Shown here: positions 1-12,491 of the stretch, piece by piece
How positions within the stretch are numbered: the stretch's first letter is position 1
Layout of the letters: the number at the start of each line of letters is the position of its first letter
Assembly: GCA_019321725.1 (NCBI GenBank)
Contig: CM033121.1
Span: 11,532,001-11,596,000, forward strand
Reading direction: 5' to 3'
Length of the DNA: 64,000 nucleotides
Source: Paulownia fortunei
Lineage: Eukaryota > Streptophyta > Magnoliopsida > Lamiales > Paulowniaceae
Position numbers and translations under genes: made by a program
Notes under the pieces: generated by a model
What the model was told of the DNA's origin: nothing
What the model saw: only the letters and a program-made list of their open reading frames with translations
Database searches by the model: none

Positions 1-1551
1 ATCATAGTTCCAAATTTTTATAGCATGCTAGATTAGGTCATATTGCTTGGAAGAAAATCCACAAGTTAGCCCAATTGCTCAATCTTGAGAACGAGCAAGG
101 AATGTCTACTTATGAATCATGTCTTAAGGGAAAGATAACCAAATTACAATTTGTTGGACAAATAGAGCAAACCAAAAATATATTAGATTTGATTTATATA
201 GATGTATGCAGGCTACTAAATGTTAGTGCCCGAGGGAACTATCAATATTTCATAACCTTTACTGATGATTATTCTAGGTATGGCTATGTGTACATATTAA
301 GGTATAAATCTAAAGCCATTGAAAAGTTCAAGGAATTCAGATGTGAAGTGGAGAAACAAATTAGGCTATGTGTCAAACCTCTTCGATCAGTTCGAAGAGC
401 TGAATACTTAAGCACAGAGTTTTTGGATTATCCAAAAGAGAATGGGATTCTCTCACATTAGACTCTTCTTGGTACTCCCCAACTCAATGGAGTTGTAGAG
501 AAATTAAACTCTATTAGACATGGTTCGATTGACGATGAGTTTTACTAGACTTTCTCTTCATTCTAAGGCTATGCCTTAGAAACAACGGCATATCTATTGA
601 ACAAAGTGCCATCGAAATCAGTACCTAAGACACCATATAAGATGTGTTGTGCTTAGGGTATGGGGGTGTGGTGCTTACATGAAACAACAAGTGAAAGATA
701 AATTAGATATGAGATCCTATTTATGCAAGTTTATGGGGTATCCAAAGAAATTTATTGGATACTACTTCTATAGCTCCTCGTAACAAAGGGTGTTTGTTTA
801 GAGGAATGCAACCTTCTTAGAGAAAGAATCTCTATTGGGTAGAAATGGCAAATTCATGTAACTTGAAAAAGTTCAAGAGCCACAAAATGTCCCAACAGAT
901 GCAGTAATGAACCAACCAGCTGAGGTTGAGCCTTCTAACACACAACCTCTTAGGAGATCTGAAAGGGTCTTAAAGATACCTGAGAGATATAGTTTTTTGT
1001 TAGAGAATAATAAGGAGGATCTTCCCTTCGATAGTGATCTAAGAACTTATGGAGAGGCGATGGCTGACATCGATTTGGGAACTTGGTAAATATAAATATT
1101 TAAAAATTTTAAAAGCTTAAAAAAGTAGAATGTGAAATAAATTAAAAATTTAATCAATAAGTAGTAAATGGAAAGGTAGTGACCTATAAAGCACGACTAG
1201 TCATGAAAGGTTATACTTAGGAACAAGGAATTGACTATGAGAAAACCTTTTCGCTAGTAGCAATGTTAAAATCTATCTAGATTTTTCTAGCCATATCTGC
1301 GTATTATGAGTACAAGATATGACAGATAGATGTCAAGATTGATTTTCTTAATGGAAACATTAAGGATGAGATCTTTATGAGTAACCTAAAGGCTTCATAT
1401 CCAAAGAGAGCGAGCAAAAGGTTTACAAGTTTCAGAGATCTATTTATGGACTTCCCAAAACTAGAACATTCAATTTGACGGATAATTAAATTATTTGATT
1501 TCCATAAAAATTGGATGAACTTTATATCTAAAAGAAGGTTAGTGGGAGCGT
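1..1551 (+). pseudogene. Ty1/copia pol fragment (integrase to RT), copy 1 of a near-exact duplicate
   Basis: Degenerate copia polyprotein piece. The window opens inside the integrase zinc-binding region (HARLGHI). The integrase core follows at 75-461 (ITFTDDYSRYGYVY, then a degraded DRGGEY-like stretch). The integrase-RT linker is at 907-1089, and RT N-terminal blocks (KARLVMKGYT, then QIDVK) lie at about 1180-1380. In-frame stops interrupt it throughout, so it makes no functional polyprotein. It matches 13901-15451 at a constant offset of 13900. The only differences I saw are at about 904, 1441 and 1443. It stops exactly at the N gap, before the YVDD block that the second copy keeps. It could be a true recent duplication or an assembly duplicate. 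Confidence 0.9.
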
Positions 1552-1651
1552 NNNNNNNNNNNNNNNNNNNNNNNNNNNNNNNNNNNNNNNNNNNNNNNNN
1601 NNNNNNNNNNNNNNNNNNNNNNNNNNNNNNNNNNNNNNNNNNNNNNNNNNN
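1552..1651. other. Assembly gap (100 Ns)
   Basis: Exactly 100 consecutive N, the conventional size for a scaffold gap of unknown length. The left flank is copia pol and the right flank is unrelated DNA, so adjacency across the gap is not established. Confidence 0.99.
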
Positions 1652-3440
1652 CCTCATAATGAACTTCGCAAGTTCCTGGTTAGCAATAGTGTTTGGTAGT
1701 GTGATAGCGGGACTTCCGAATATATTTGACATTCTCCCCCAAGATATATCAACTCCACCACTAGAAGGTAATTGGCTATATCCCTATAACGGTTTAACCT
1801 ACTAATGATGCATTGGGCATTGTGAATTTATCTAGCTTTTGATTTTCACATCTATGACTACTATGTATACTAAATCCTATACCCTTATATCGACCTAGTC
1901 CATGGCATATGAATTATACGAGCACTTGTTGCAATAATACATCCCGGTCTCAATCACAACAATAAACATCATCTTAAAGTTGGTGAAACCTCAAATAGCA
2001 TTAAGAACATAATGCATGCTCAACATAAATCAAACATCATCCATACCACAAACAAGATATTAATTCATATATTCATATAAATATATTTTCAAGCCTTGAT
2101 TAAAGATAGTTTAGTTCATATAGAAACAAAGTAAACACCAATTATCTCTCAACATCATGGTTTTCACAATTTCTCAAAACTAAATAATTTTTAAAAGAAA
2201 CCAAGAAAGAAGATTACAACCATTAAATGATTCTTTACTCTTAGTCTTGATTCTTCAATGCCCAATGTAATATTATTCGTTTCTTGGCTTTAAATTCCAA
2301 GATCTTGAAATGGGTACATGTCTTATGATGAAGTGTGTGTAAAAATATGAAGAAGTGTGTGTTTTTGTAGATAGGATTTGTGTGTGAGAATTTTGTTGTA
2401 AAGTGTGTGTAATGGGAGATTAATGATATGAATAGTATGTGTATATTGTATATATAATGGTGTATCCTATGGACTGTGATATATCAGTTGTAACTACTAT
2501 GTGTGTGTATCACAAAAGATGCCAAAATGGGCCTATTTTTCCACTTATCGCATAAAATCAGCCTTGGAATACTTTCTATTACATAACATGATGTTGCAGC
2601 GATGAACATTTAAAAGTGTACAATTAATTAGGATTTATATAATTATTTTCACTTTGAAATTATCATTAGAACTCCCAATTGAAGCATTTTTGTGTTTTAG
2701 GAATAAAATGACAAATCAATATAAAAAAATCAGATTAAGTAGTTTTACTTTTTTGTGTGCATGTTTTGGAGAAACTAGCATAACTTTTCATTCCAAAATG
2801 ATTTTGGGTTAATTGTTGAGGCTATGGATTAATAAGTCATTCATCGACAAATTTATGTAGACCCTGGATTCCATACTAAACATGTAAGGATCAAAGAAGT
2901 TAGATTACAAGTGGCTATGCAAATGAATCACCAAAACTTTATATCAGAGTTACGCCCAATCCTAGCCTATTTTACCAATTGGGTAATATTTTTTAAACAA
3001 AAATTAATTTTGGAATAAACTTCGGATATATTATACATAAGAGGTAGATAAACATGTTTTCTAAAGATAAGATGGTGAGAAAATATGTCAAAATGGTTAA
3101 TAAATATGTTGTAATGTGTTGTTGATGTTGAAGGATAGCTCTTGAACATAATCCCGTAATTTGATCATATCTCTCTCATTGTGCTACCAAATTTGACAAA
3201 AAAATAAAGATCTACAATTTTGATTCTTTATCTATTATCAAAATCTGGCTGTATCTGACCTGAAAATTCAATTCAATTGGGTAGGTAAGAATTTAGAGGA
3301 TTTGGTATAACAACTCACCAACTGTTGACAACTAGAATACCATTTGATTGTTTAATTCCTTCATTATATGTTTGGCCTCTAGCATACTCTAAGTACTATA
3401 AATAGGCCATGTATTAAGCTTGTAAGAGTGGGGGTTAGAG
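1652..3440. other. AT-rich DNA without recognisable gene
   Basis: No ORF with recognisable motifs on either strand. A TATA-like TATAAATAGGCC at about 3398, followed by a purine-rich stretch just before repeat R1, could be an LTR promoter, but no partner LTR is visible here. Confidence 0.5.
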
Positions 3441-3449
3441 GAGAAAATA

Positions 3450-3975
3450 AATTTTTATTGTTGTCTTTTTTTGGCTAAGTTTTCTAATAGTAATGTAAGT
3501 TTTATAATAGTAATATAAATATATTCTCTAGTTTCTTTTCTATTTTTAGTCTTTTCTACTTTCATTATGTCTTTTTGAATTTCATTTAGCTAAGGGGAAA
3601 GGGTGAACTTCTTGATGGAGAAAGATGAATGGTTATGAAGGTAGAAAATATTTAAGTGTGTTGTATTATTATTTTAATTTTTTATCTAAACCATACTTGT
3701 TTTATGGTGATTCTAGATTTATGTATCACTAATGGTACAACAAATACTTAGGTTCATTTAGTTAGATATTTAGTTGTATTACACCAATCGCTAACCTGAA
3801 AACTTGATTTGTTGTAGATAAAGGTGTGCATAAATACTTGATCCCATAAAGAAATGTTGTTATTAAGAGATAATTTGCAAATAATAAGACAATATCATGA
3901 TTACCTTAATGCATGAGCCATTTGATAATATCATTCCATTAGAACATTTATTATGTATGGATTTCAATGCCTAAG
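3450..3975 (+). repeat. Dispersed repeat R1, copy 1
   Basis: About 520 bp that align, as reverse complement, with 25900-26600. Shared landmarks in order are TTTTATTGTTGTCTTT, ATTCTCTAGTTTCT, TTTTTAGTCTTTTCTAC, GATTTGTTGTAGA and CCTTAATGCATGAG. It is non-coding and of unknown class. The AT-rich promoter-like sequence just upstream suggests an LTR or a non-autonomous element. Confidence 0.75.
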
Positions 3976-6900
3976 TTTCTAGCATTGTAGTGTAAAATTT
4001 CAAATTTCTTCTATTTCATTCTCAATAACTGGTGCTACAACTCAAGTTTTTGGCACTACAGTGCTAGTTCTAGTGTTGCAGCTCGAGTTTCTGACACTAC
4101 AGCACCAAAATTTTGGCTTGCTTTTTTGTTATTGCACTGATTAGCACCTCTCTCTAAGACAAACTGGATTTTCGTGTCTACATAAGAATTATAGCCTTAT
4201 CTATTCAACTCAATATCATATTTATCGGAAAATTTATGGCAAAAATACGAACACTGCCACATCTAAAAGTTTCAATGCATTGCTAACTCTTTAACCCTGT
4301 TTTTTTTTACTTTGAAATAATTGAATTGGGATAAGTTCTTAACCAATTTTCCATCTTTCAACTCTGTTCTTCAATTCCTGCACTTACATAACAAATTTCA
4401 AAAGATAAGGCATAATTCCATCAATTATAAGATAAAACATCCGAATTTATGCTTTAGAAAGTATTGAAAATGTATCAAAATATGAGCTTATCAAAGTTAT
4501 TACCATATGTAGATCTTTGTAGGTAGATCACATGGTTATAATTTGGTGAAAAATGGATGTGTGGCTTGGAATAATTATCAGACCCTAGTTTGAGTCTATT
4601 TGTCATTAGGTTTGTAATCGAATTGTATTTTGCTATTTTATTTGCATGACTTTTATGCTTTTGGAAAGATGTTCAAAATGATTTATTGAACCCCCAAATG
4701 GACTTAAAATGAGAAAGATATATTGGATTGAAATTTCTCCATAGAAAATTGAATATGTGGCCAGAGTGGGCGTTGAAAATTGCAAGTAATAGTGCTGCTG
4801 GGCTAACAATTGCCACACAGTGCACACCAGCTGGATGTCTTGTGCAGTTAGATGCTAGTTGTCTAAAGGGTTGTTTTACTGCCTTTCCCAAAAAAAGAAA
4901 GGTGACAAGCTGATGCTATGCCGGTGATCGCTGGACAACAATGGCCAAATAGCCAGCCAATGGCTAATTGTATTAAGGCATGTTAAAAAAAATAAGAAGA
5001 GAGTTTAATCAGCACCAACTTGGGCACACATGGCACTATCTTGCTAAGGGCACTTTTTCATATATGATTTTTTAGAAAATAAACAAAAATCTTTTTTTTA
5101 TATATTTAAAACAACCTGTCATGATTTCAATGACCTTTTTAGTGGATTTATTATTTAGATTGTGATTTTTTGACCTTTTTTTTAAATATTAATTCATTAG
5201 TTTCAGTAGAAATTAATGTAATTTTTTTTCACATTACAGTGCATGCAAAAAATACTATTATGGGTCAAAATTTTCTATATGCATAGGATAACATACTTTA
5301 TCTTCATGTGTGGTTGGTTATGAATTTGATTCTCCACACTTTCTTTAGAAAAAAATCATGCTTTATTAATTGCATTTTTTGTTGGTTATTTTATAATGCA
5401 ATTGAGATTGATTTGTTGCAATATGGATGTATTGTGAATGTATAGATATTGATATTTGGGTGCTCATATAAATTGAGTATTTATTATCTTATTATTTATA
5501 ATTGTGAGATATTTTGTTCGTAATGGTGGCAATACGATATCCTCAAATTTTTATTTTTATAGTAGATTTATGTAGCAGGTCTTGATTAATGTAATTGAGT
5601 TTTATATTATTTTTGAGAATATATTACTTTGGCCGATTTTTTGGGAGGCCATGTATTATCAATTTATTGGCTATATTTTTTATTTTATCTCCATGGGTCA
5701 AACTATCTTAACATAATGCACCAAATGTTAATGTGGTTCATATTGAGCTAAGTTTTTTTATTATCCATATTTGTATAATTTCATGCATGAAAACATTAGA
5801 TAAAATTGTTATTTTACTCATGATCAGTAAATTTGTATATGCCTTTTGACTTAGTGGAAGATGATAACTAGCTTGAGTTACGAAATTTTTCAATTTCGTT
5901 GGGTGTAAGTGCATATTGAAAATTTTAATTGAATCTAAAAAGTTTATGCTTTAGTTAATTTAGAGACCTACCAAATATCCAATTCTACATTTCTAAGTCA
6001 ATGAAGCATGAAAAAGATGGATGAATCACCTAATACTGTTATGACTTAGTTGCTTACAATCAATCATGAATCAAGATTACTTATTAACAAGTAATAAGGT
6101 TCTAACTATCCTTAAGTTGTTTTTTTAGCATACTGGAGGAAAAATATTTTTTTTTTGCTTCACATACTTACTATATTAAATGTTCAACAAGAATCACCAA
6201 ATTTGAGGGTAATTTCAGAAAGTTGAAATATGTTCGCTTTAGATTAAAGAGTTTGGTAGCTAAGAAAAGGGAAGAGCTACTTTTTCAAGCTCAACATTTG
6301 GTGTGAGCTATTACTTGGACGTATAAAAGGCACTAGGTATCCAGTATAGTCTAGTTGATGCACTAGTAAGACAGTTGAGTAATTTCGTTTGTCCATCCTT
6401 AATGAAAGAGACCTTTAAGACATAAGTTGTGTAATGGTTTTTGGTTGACATAATTGGCTTCTGATAGTGTTTCTTATACTTCTTCATTGATACTATTTTT
6501 AAATTCTATCATGCAATGTGAGGTTAGGAGATGACTATGCTAGCTCGAGAAGGCTTTATTGGCTTAATCACTAAGGCTAACCTCCTTCTATATATATTTT
6601 TTTTAGCGGGAAAAGCTTGTTGGAAAACAGAAGAGGACTAATTATCTTTTAGAGCTAGTCCACTAAGACTAGTATGAATTTATGAGTGAAAGGTAATAAA
6701 GGGTGTATTCTACTATCGTTTATTTCATTATACTTGTTGTAAATTAGTACATCATCTATCTCACCAATTAGAAGAACTAAATTAGTTTAAGCAATTCGTG
6801 ATAGAGTTAGAGAAGCAAAGAGAAATAAACATTGAGTTTCTATTCTCTAATAGAAAACAAGAATACCATTTCTAACTAGTTTGGACAAAAATTTAACAAA

Positions 6901-7167
6901 AATGAAGCTACAATTAACTAATGATTCTAACCTAACAGTTCGCATACAAAGGAGCTTGAAAGAAGGTAAAAATCAAATACTTCTAGAAATGGCTATATTT
7001 CTAACGATACAAATTGATTTATATCTCATTTGGAAAATGCAATCTTGATTGTGGCCTACTTTATCGAGAAATAAGCTTACAAGTCATTCTCCAAACTCAC
7101 TATGAGCTTAAACATGGCAGCAAGCCCAAATTAGAGGGTCTTTGCCCATATAATTTCGAGATGGTGT
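3976..7167. other. Long AT-rich stretch without recognisable gene
   Basis: No convincing coding region; the short ORFs here lack family motifs. A degenerate tandem pair with a period of about 43 bp (GGTGCTACAACTCAAG and AGTGTTGCAGCTCGAG units) lies at about 4031-4105. The rest is AT-rich and probably old repeat debris. Confidence 0.5.
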
Positions 7168-8596
7168 TGTTGGCCCCATGTGGCATGAAAGGGCCTAGAG
7201 GGTGAATAGACCTTTTAAAATATTTTTCTAAAACTGCAAAGCCCTTTCTTAAATGCCAATTTTAATTCTTACACTCTAATTTTTTTTTCAAATACTTATG
7301 TTTGGTTTTAGTTTAGTGAGATATAAAACTGAGTTGCTCACTAAGATGTTTCAATAGGTATTAACCTTCTAAAAATAACTCAATGAATTACAGAATTGGG
7401 CAACGAACATATTGTTCAAACACTTAAAGACATGCATTTTTTTGTATACAATGCAACATAGTTTGAGTAGTATAAACAAGTAAATATAATTGCTAATCAA
7501 CAATTAGACAAGTAAACAACTTGTTGAAAAATAAAGTGCGAAATATAAACAACACAATAATTTATAGTGGTTCGAAAGGTGGGGTAACCCTTCTACTCCA
7601 CTCTACCTCTGACACAAAAAAAGAATCCATTAGAACAAATTAAGACTCAAACCAAATTTGTTCAATTACAATGATTTATTCCATGAACTAAGTTTGCAAT
7701 TTTTTATTAGCCCCCCGTTTCTAAAATCTACTGATTGTGCATCCCGATCTTTCCACATAGGTCAGATTTTTCAACGCTTTCCATACAAATCTAAGCTCAA
7801 CTCATCCAACACATGTTCTTGTTTAGAAATTTTCCCACACAGGTCAAAATTCACCCTAGTGGCTCTATAATATTTGTGATAATTGTATTACTCAACAAGA
7901 AGATCTACATATGAAGATTTGCTGAATGTTTTCTCTCATAGACTATTTTACACCTTTCTACATATTTTGCTCTTTCATGGAGATAGGCATAGCTTTTGAG
8001 CTTATTTCTTTTAAAGTTTGAGAGCTTTAGAGGGCTATCAAAGAGTTTCTTACATCTTGTCTTGAGCTTTCTTTTATAGATATCTCTGATTTTTACCCAT
8101 TACACCTACTCTTCAAGTGTTACTAATGTTGTTGTTTTGTCACTCTATTTGTGCAGTCACAATCTAACACTATTTGCAGTATGTTGTCCTTTACGTCATG
8201 TCTACCATATTTCTACTTTCTATTCATTGGTTTTGGACAATAGCTATTTATCTATATGAGGTTTGTACATTAAACTTAATCCTTTGAAGGTACATGTGTC
8301 CTCACTTTTCTATAATGCTTAGCCCTGCTAAGTACACTGCTATAATTTTGGACTCGGCCGCTTCTCAAAATCTCTTTATTTTTCAATCGCTATTTAGATG
8401 TGGTTGACTCTACTAATCTTCTTGTGACTTCAAATTCTTAATAGATTGCTTCAGTCCTCACATTTGCTGAAACCTTTAGCCTCGCTAAGATTTATACTCT
8501 AGTCTTTGACTTTTCATCTCAGTCTTGAACACTTCATCACTATTTTGATTGTCAGCTCTTCTTCCTCTTTTTTTTTTATGGGTTGAGTCTTCTTCA
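7168..8596 (+). repeat. Dispersed repeat R2, copy 1 (possible LTR)
   Basis: About 1.4 kb in direct orientation to 57551-58860. Both copies start TGTTGG, followed by a shared GCATGAAAGGG..TAG block and GGTGAATAGACC or its variant. Both carry a block on CACAGTCTAACACTATTTGC or a close variant near their middle, and both end around AGTCTTCT. The TG start and an internal TTTATAG box fit an LTR, but that is inference. The right end abuts the minus-strand Ty3 RT fragment that begins near 8600. Confidence 0.7.
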
Positions 8597-9011
8597 AGTA
8601 CTACCAAGTTGTAGAATATAGCAGGGGCATAAGTTAAACTAAAAGGCATCACCAATAACTTATATAAACTATACCCCGTTATACAAGTCATCTTTGTCTC
8701 ATCACTAGCATCAATACAAACTTACTAATATCCTGACCTCAGATCAATTTTAGTATAGTACCGTGCCTTCAGTAACTTATCAAACAAGTCCAACCCATTT
8801 GGAATAAGGTACTTGTTTTTTCATAGTAAGCTTATTTAAAGACATGTAATCTACACACATCCTCGGTGATCCATCTTGCTTGTTTTGGAATAGAACTAGG
8901 GATCCATATGGTGCTTTGGAGGGTTGAATCAGTCTGGCCTTTAAAATCTAACCCAAATGTTACCCTAATTCAGCTAACTTTAAAGGTCTCATCTTGTAAG
9001 AAGTCTTAGCA
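8485..9011 (-). pseudogene. Ty3/gypsy reverse transcriptase fragment (3' of solo-LTR break)
   Basis: On the minus strand this reads as gypsy RT: the PSKAPYGS / VLFQNKQDGS / MCVDY block at about 8940-8850, then a KIDLRSGY motif near 8745, then VMPFSLTYAPA near 8640-8600. The catalytic FxDD box and everything after it are missing, because homology stops where repeat R2 ends. The upstream half of the same RT lies beyond the solo LTR at 9017-10550, and the sense continues across it at the duplicated GTAGG. Several in-frame stops are present, so it is dead. Confidence 0.85.
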
Positions 9012-9016
9012 GTAGG

Positions 9017-10550
9017 TGTTCGTAAAATATTGCAAACCGCAAGTGCACAGTGTCAAGTTTTAATACAATAGTGAGTTAAGTTTTGTATCCACAAGGATTG
9101 TAATAAAAAATTACAGCAAGTATTGTAGTTCAAATAGACTCAATTTTATCTAGAAAATCAAGTGATGATTAAACAAAGTAAAATTAGATAAAAATTACAA
9201 AAGACAAGACTAGAGTTCTTAGAAGTAATACACCAAACACCTTATGAACAAGAAATTCTAGAGGAATGACTCACCTAATTATCACCTATGTTCTTCCTTC
9301 CAAAACATACTAATTCAAGTCAACAATACATGTAAGTCAAGAATTCCTAAACTCATCAATTCCCTCTCTCGAGTGCTGAATTGATTATGAGTTCTAATAT
9401 GAATTTCAATATCTATATAAAAACTCAAGAATAAAACTCTACAAAAGTTCAATAAATTCTTCTTCAAAACTTCAAAGGTTTCATAAGTTTCTCAACTCTA
9501 TGATTCCTAGGTTATATTATCTTTATGATCATGTATAACCTTCCCTCTCTCGAGTACCGAATCTCATACATCAAACACTCTCAATTAATGTCCAAATAAT
9601 CAATATGCAATACTAAACAAGATAATACAAACAAGATGAATAACTTGAACTAATATTATTTGGAATTCAAAACATAGGATCAAATAAGGTTACATTATCT
9701 TCTAGAAAGAAATGTTTAGTACCTCATGTATGAATATAACTTTAAGAAATACATAAGAAAGAGCATAGAAATTATTCACCAATTTGTGAAGTGGAAGAAA
9801 TGGTTGAAGCTCTCCTTGTCTTTAAGAATGACTCTCTTCTCACTATGAATGGCTCATTTTGTCCAGCATACTTCTTTCTGTCCAGAACAACTTCCCACAT
9901 CCAAGAATGCCTTTGGAGGCTCTTTGGGGTCCTTAAAATATCCATTTTTCCCCTTTTATCTGCATGGCAATACGTGGGTGTTAACTGGACAGCTAGGCGC
10001 TGAACATTCTATCTTCAGCATCTGTAGCCTTTTTAAATCAATTTTGCACCACTTTCTAGACCGAAACGGTTTTTAGTATCTTCATAACATTTGTATCCCT
10101 ATCTCTTAGATTTCTATATCATCATGAATCATCACAATAGGACAGCGGTGGAGAGCGTTGTTCTTAAAATATCGAGATGTGTTATACAAGAAATTTTCAA
10201 TCCAGTGTTGACTTTTGAACTTGATGTTTCTTATTAAAATTGTAGGAATTGGATTCTGTGTAAACATAAAATTATAGATATATTTATTAGATTTCCAATG
10301 GATCAAGAATCAAGTCAATATGATATTGGAGTAAAGACTTATGATTGAAATACAAACACTGCTATCAGTAGCAACACAATTTGGATTTTCCAACATTTCA
10401 ACCAAGTTCTTGGTTTCTTTCCATTTTCTTCCCTTTTTCATTACCTACAAGATTTGAAACTAAATGCATAAAAAGTAACAAAAATAATTGAAAACAAACC
10501 AAATGTTAATCAAAAAATATATGAATTGTTGGTATAAAACTAACTTATCA
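9017..10550 (-). mobile_element. Solo LTR of an Athila/Tat-type Ty3 element
   Basis: A 1534-bp unit. On the minus strand it begins TGATAAGTTAG and ends ACGAACA, preceded by the CTTGACAC..GCACTTGCGG block common next to primer sites in this group. It is flanked by perfect 5-bp target duplications GTAGG (9012-9016 and 10551-10555). No internal domain remains, so it is the product of LTR-LTR recombination. It is inserted inside the RT gene of an older minus-strand Ty3 element. The same LTR end occurs at 55330 on the plus strand. Confidence 0.9.
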
Positions 10551-11138
10551 GTAGGTCTCGTACCTAGTTTTAATTCAATTTTGTGACTAATTGCCCATCG
10601 AGGAGGAAAATCCTTAGGTAGTTTAAGACACATCACATCCCAAAACTCTTTTAATAACTCAGCCACCGAACTTGGCACCTTTTGATCGAATTTGATCTCA
10701 ACAAATGCAGGAAAGTACGTCACTTCACTATGTTTTATGCCTGCCTTCAACTTTATAATCAAGAGCAACCTCGACTTCTTATCTACTAAATTTAGGTCCT
10801 CAGTAGTATACACACCTCAAATAAAAATGGCAACTATCATCCACAATCAATAAACCACCCAAGTGAGGCCTCACTGCAACCTCGCACAGTAAGAAACTCA
10901 TTCCTAATAATGATATCAAAGTCTCCAACTTGCATTGTTTGTGCCAAAAGCCAATTATCAAGTCAACATTGGTGATTTTCTTGATCAACTTTGCCTTTGA
11001 ATTTATAGCCTTAATCTGACTAGTACATGGCAGCAAACTTAGTCCTAACTTTTGAATCTCCCATTCAGCCATAAAGTTGTGAGTGGCACCAGTGTCTACC
11101 ATGGTCATCACCTCTCTGCCATTTTCATTAGCCTTCAC
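10551..11138 (-). pseudogene. Ty3/gypsy protease and RT N-terminal region
   Basis: On the minus strand an aspartic protease block (MVDTGATHNFMA, active-site DTGA) lies near 11103-11065. It is followed by a typical protease-to-RT linker (SVAELLKEF..DVM, LPKDFPPR) and the RT start (SHKIELKLGTRPT) ending at the solo LTR. Normally these process the polyprotein and copy RNA to DNA. The frame shifts between the protease (10800-11138) and the linker (10460-10813). The DTGATHNF signature fits a chromovirus-like lineage, not assigned further. Confidence 0.85.
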
Positions 11139-11850
11139 CTATATTAGGCCTTTCTGGTTACAAGGCTTACCTTGAATTGAACCACACAACTGCAAGGGAT
11201 TGACCCGAGAAGGGCTACTGTCATCATCACCATTGTTTGCTCCCACGCCTGTGGCCATCTCACATCTGGTGGTCATTGTTATAGAGGTAACAACCCTTTC
11301 TCATCTTGTCCACAATAGGCTGGGACTTCTTAAACTTTCCCATCATCACCTCCTTAGTCATCTTTTTCTTAAATTTCCCTTCATTACCCAACTTGCCAAA
11401 TTTTTAATTATCCTTGTTGGCATCCTTTTCTTTCATTTAGCATCCGAACCACCAACAACTATGAAATCCATAAGCCTATAAAAAATAATAATGGTGGAAG
11501 GCAAAGTCTTGACCCATTACCTCGTTAGTTCAGCTTGGCCCTATTTTGCAATCTGGCTGGAAATTTAAACAACTTTTCCTACTCGGGCATCTCTCTCGCA
11601 TCAAGCATTAGTGATTTGAATTCCATCACATAGTCCCTCTTGTTTCAACTTACGCATGGACTCCTTTGCAATCCAAGTGGTATTGCAGGGGAAGAATTAA
11701 TCTTACAACTCATTCTCAAAAGCATCCCACATTTCAATCTTGTCACGGTTTGCACTTGCGTTATGCGAAATATGTGTATGCCACCATTAGTTTTGAATCA
11801 TTAGTTAGATATATGCTAGTGATGGAGACCTTCTCAATGTTTGGGACATG
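11139..11850 (-). pseudogene. Ty3/gypsy gag C-terminal remnant
   Basis: Minus-strand translation in shifting frames shows gag-like pieces: a WDAFE-like and EFKSLMLDARE-like stretch, a lysine-rich run, and a degraded zinc-knuckle remnant (CYLYNNDHQM) just before the protease. It lies directly upstream of the protease and in the same sense, so it belongs to the same dead element. Stops and frameshifts are frequent, and its 5' limit is uncertain. Confidence 0.6.
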
Positions 11851-12491
11851 TGCAACCTAGAGAAACATTTCTATATCCTAGAGAAAGTTCTCCAAGAATT
11901 TTGTGCCTAATTTTTCACCCATTGTGTATCCTAATTGCACACCAACTAGCCAGCCTTTCTCTCCCTCACACACAGTCATGTTTGATTATAGTCGGAGTGT
12001 TTGATTGTAAGCCAACAACACACACACATGCATAACATAAAATAACACAACAATTACATGAATAATCCAAACCTTACACCATTCATCAATTTCATACAAA
12101 GGTCTTGCCAAGTCTCGCACACAATAATCAAAATGTGCAGCTCTTGGCCTATATAAGAGGTAATAAAACTAATATGCAATCAACACCCCCCATAGTACAA
12201 ACATTGGCCAATTGTGTGCCATAAGGTAGTAATGTCTTCCAGTTAGCCTAACCTTCGATATGTATGGTATCGAGTAATTTTCAAAGAGTAAACCCCCCAA
12301 TCGCCGTACATGGCCCTCATATACCACATAACTCATCCGCGTGCCTAAGCATTAAGAAACTGTCTATCATGTGTGCACACATATTGGAGCATCGGTCAGC
12401 CAGTGCATGTGCATCCTGCATTCACATGCCGACTTCAAGTTTCCCATAGCTTGCCATAATGTCCTATATGTAACCTACCCGACCTTGGGCA
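11851..12491 (-). other. Probable LTR/leader of the same minus-strand Ty3 element
   Basis: Non-coding, less AT-rich than its surroundings, with CCTCTTATATAGGCC on the minus strand near 12155 as a possible TATA region. The sequence appears to continue at 29754 beyond the copia insertion: the bases next to the copia ends are GGGCA (12487-12491) and GAGCA (29754-29758), a 4/5 match for a target duplication. Confidence 0.45.

Noticed and set aside
1304..1805. ORFs on both strands running through the N gap
   Set aside because: They consist largely of undefined residues; the reading across 100 N has no meaning.
4633..4913. Overlapping ORFs on both strands
   Set aside because: Short, mutually antisense, no recognisable motif or start context.
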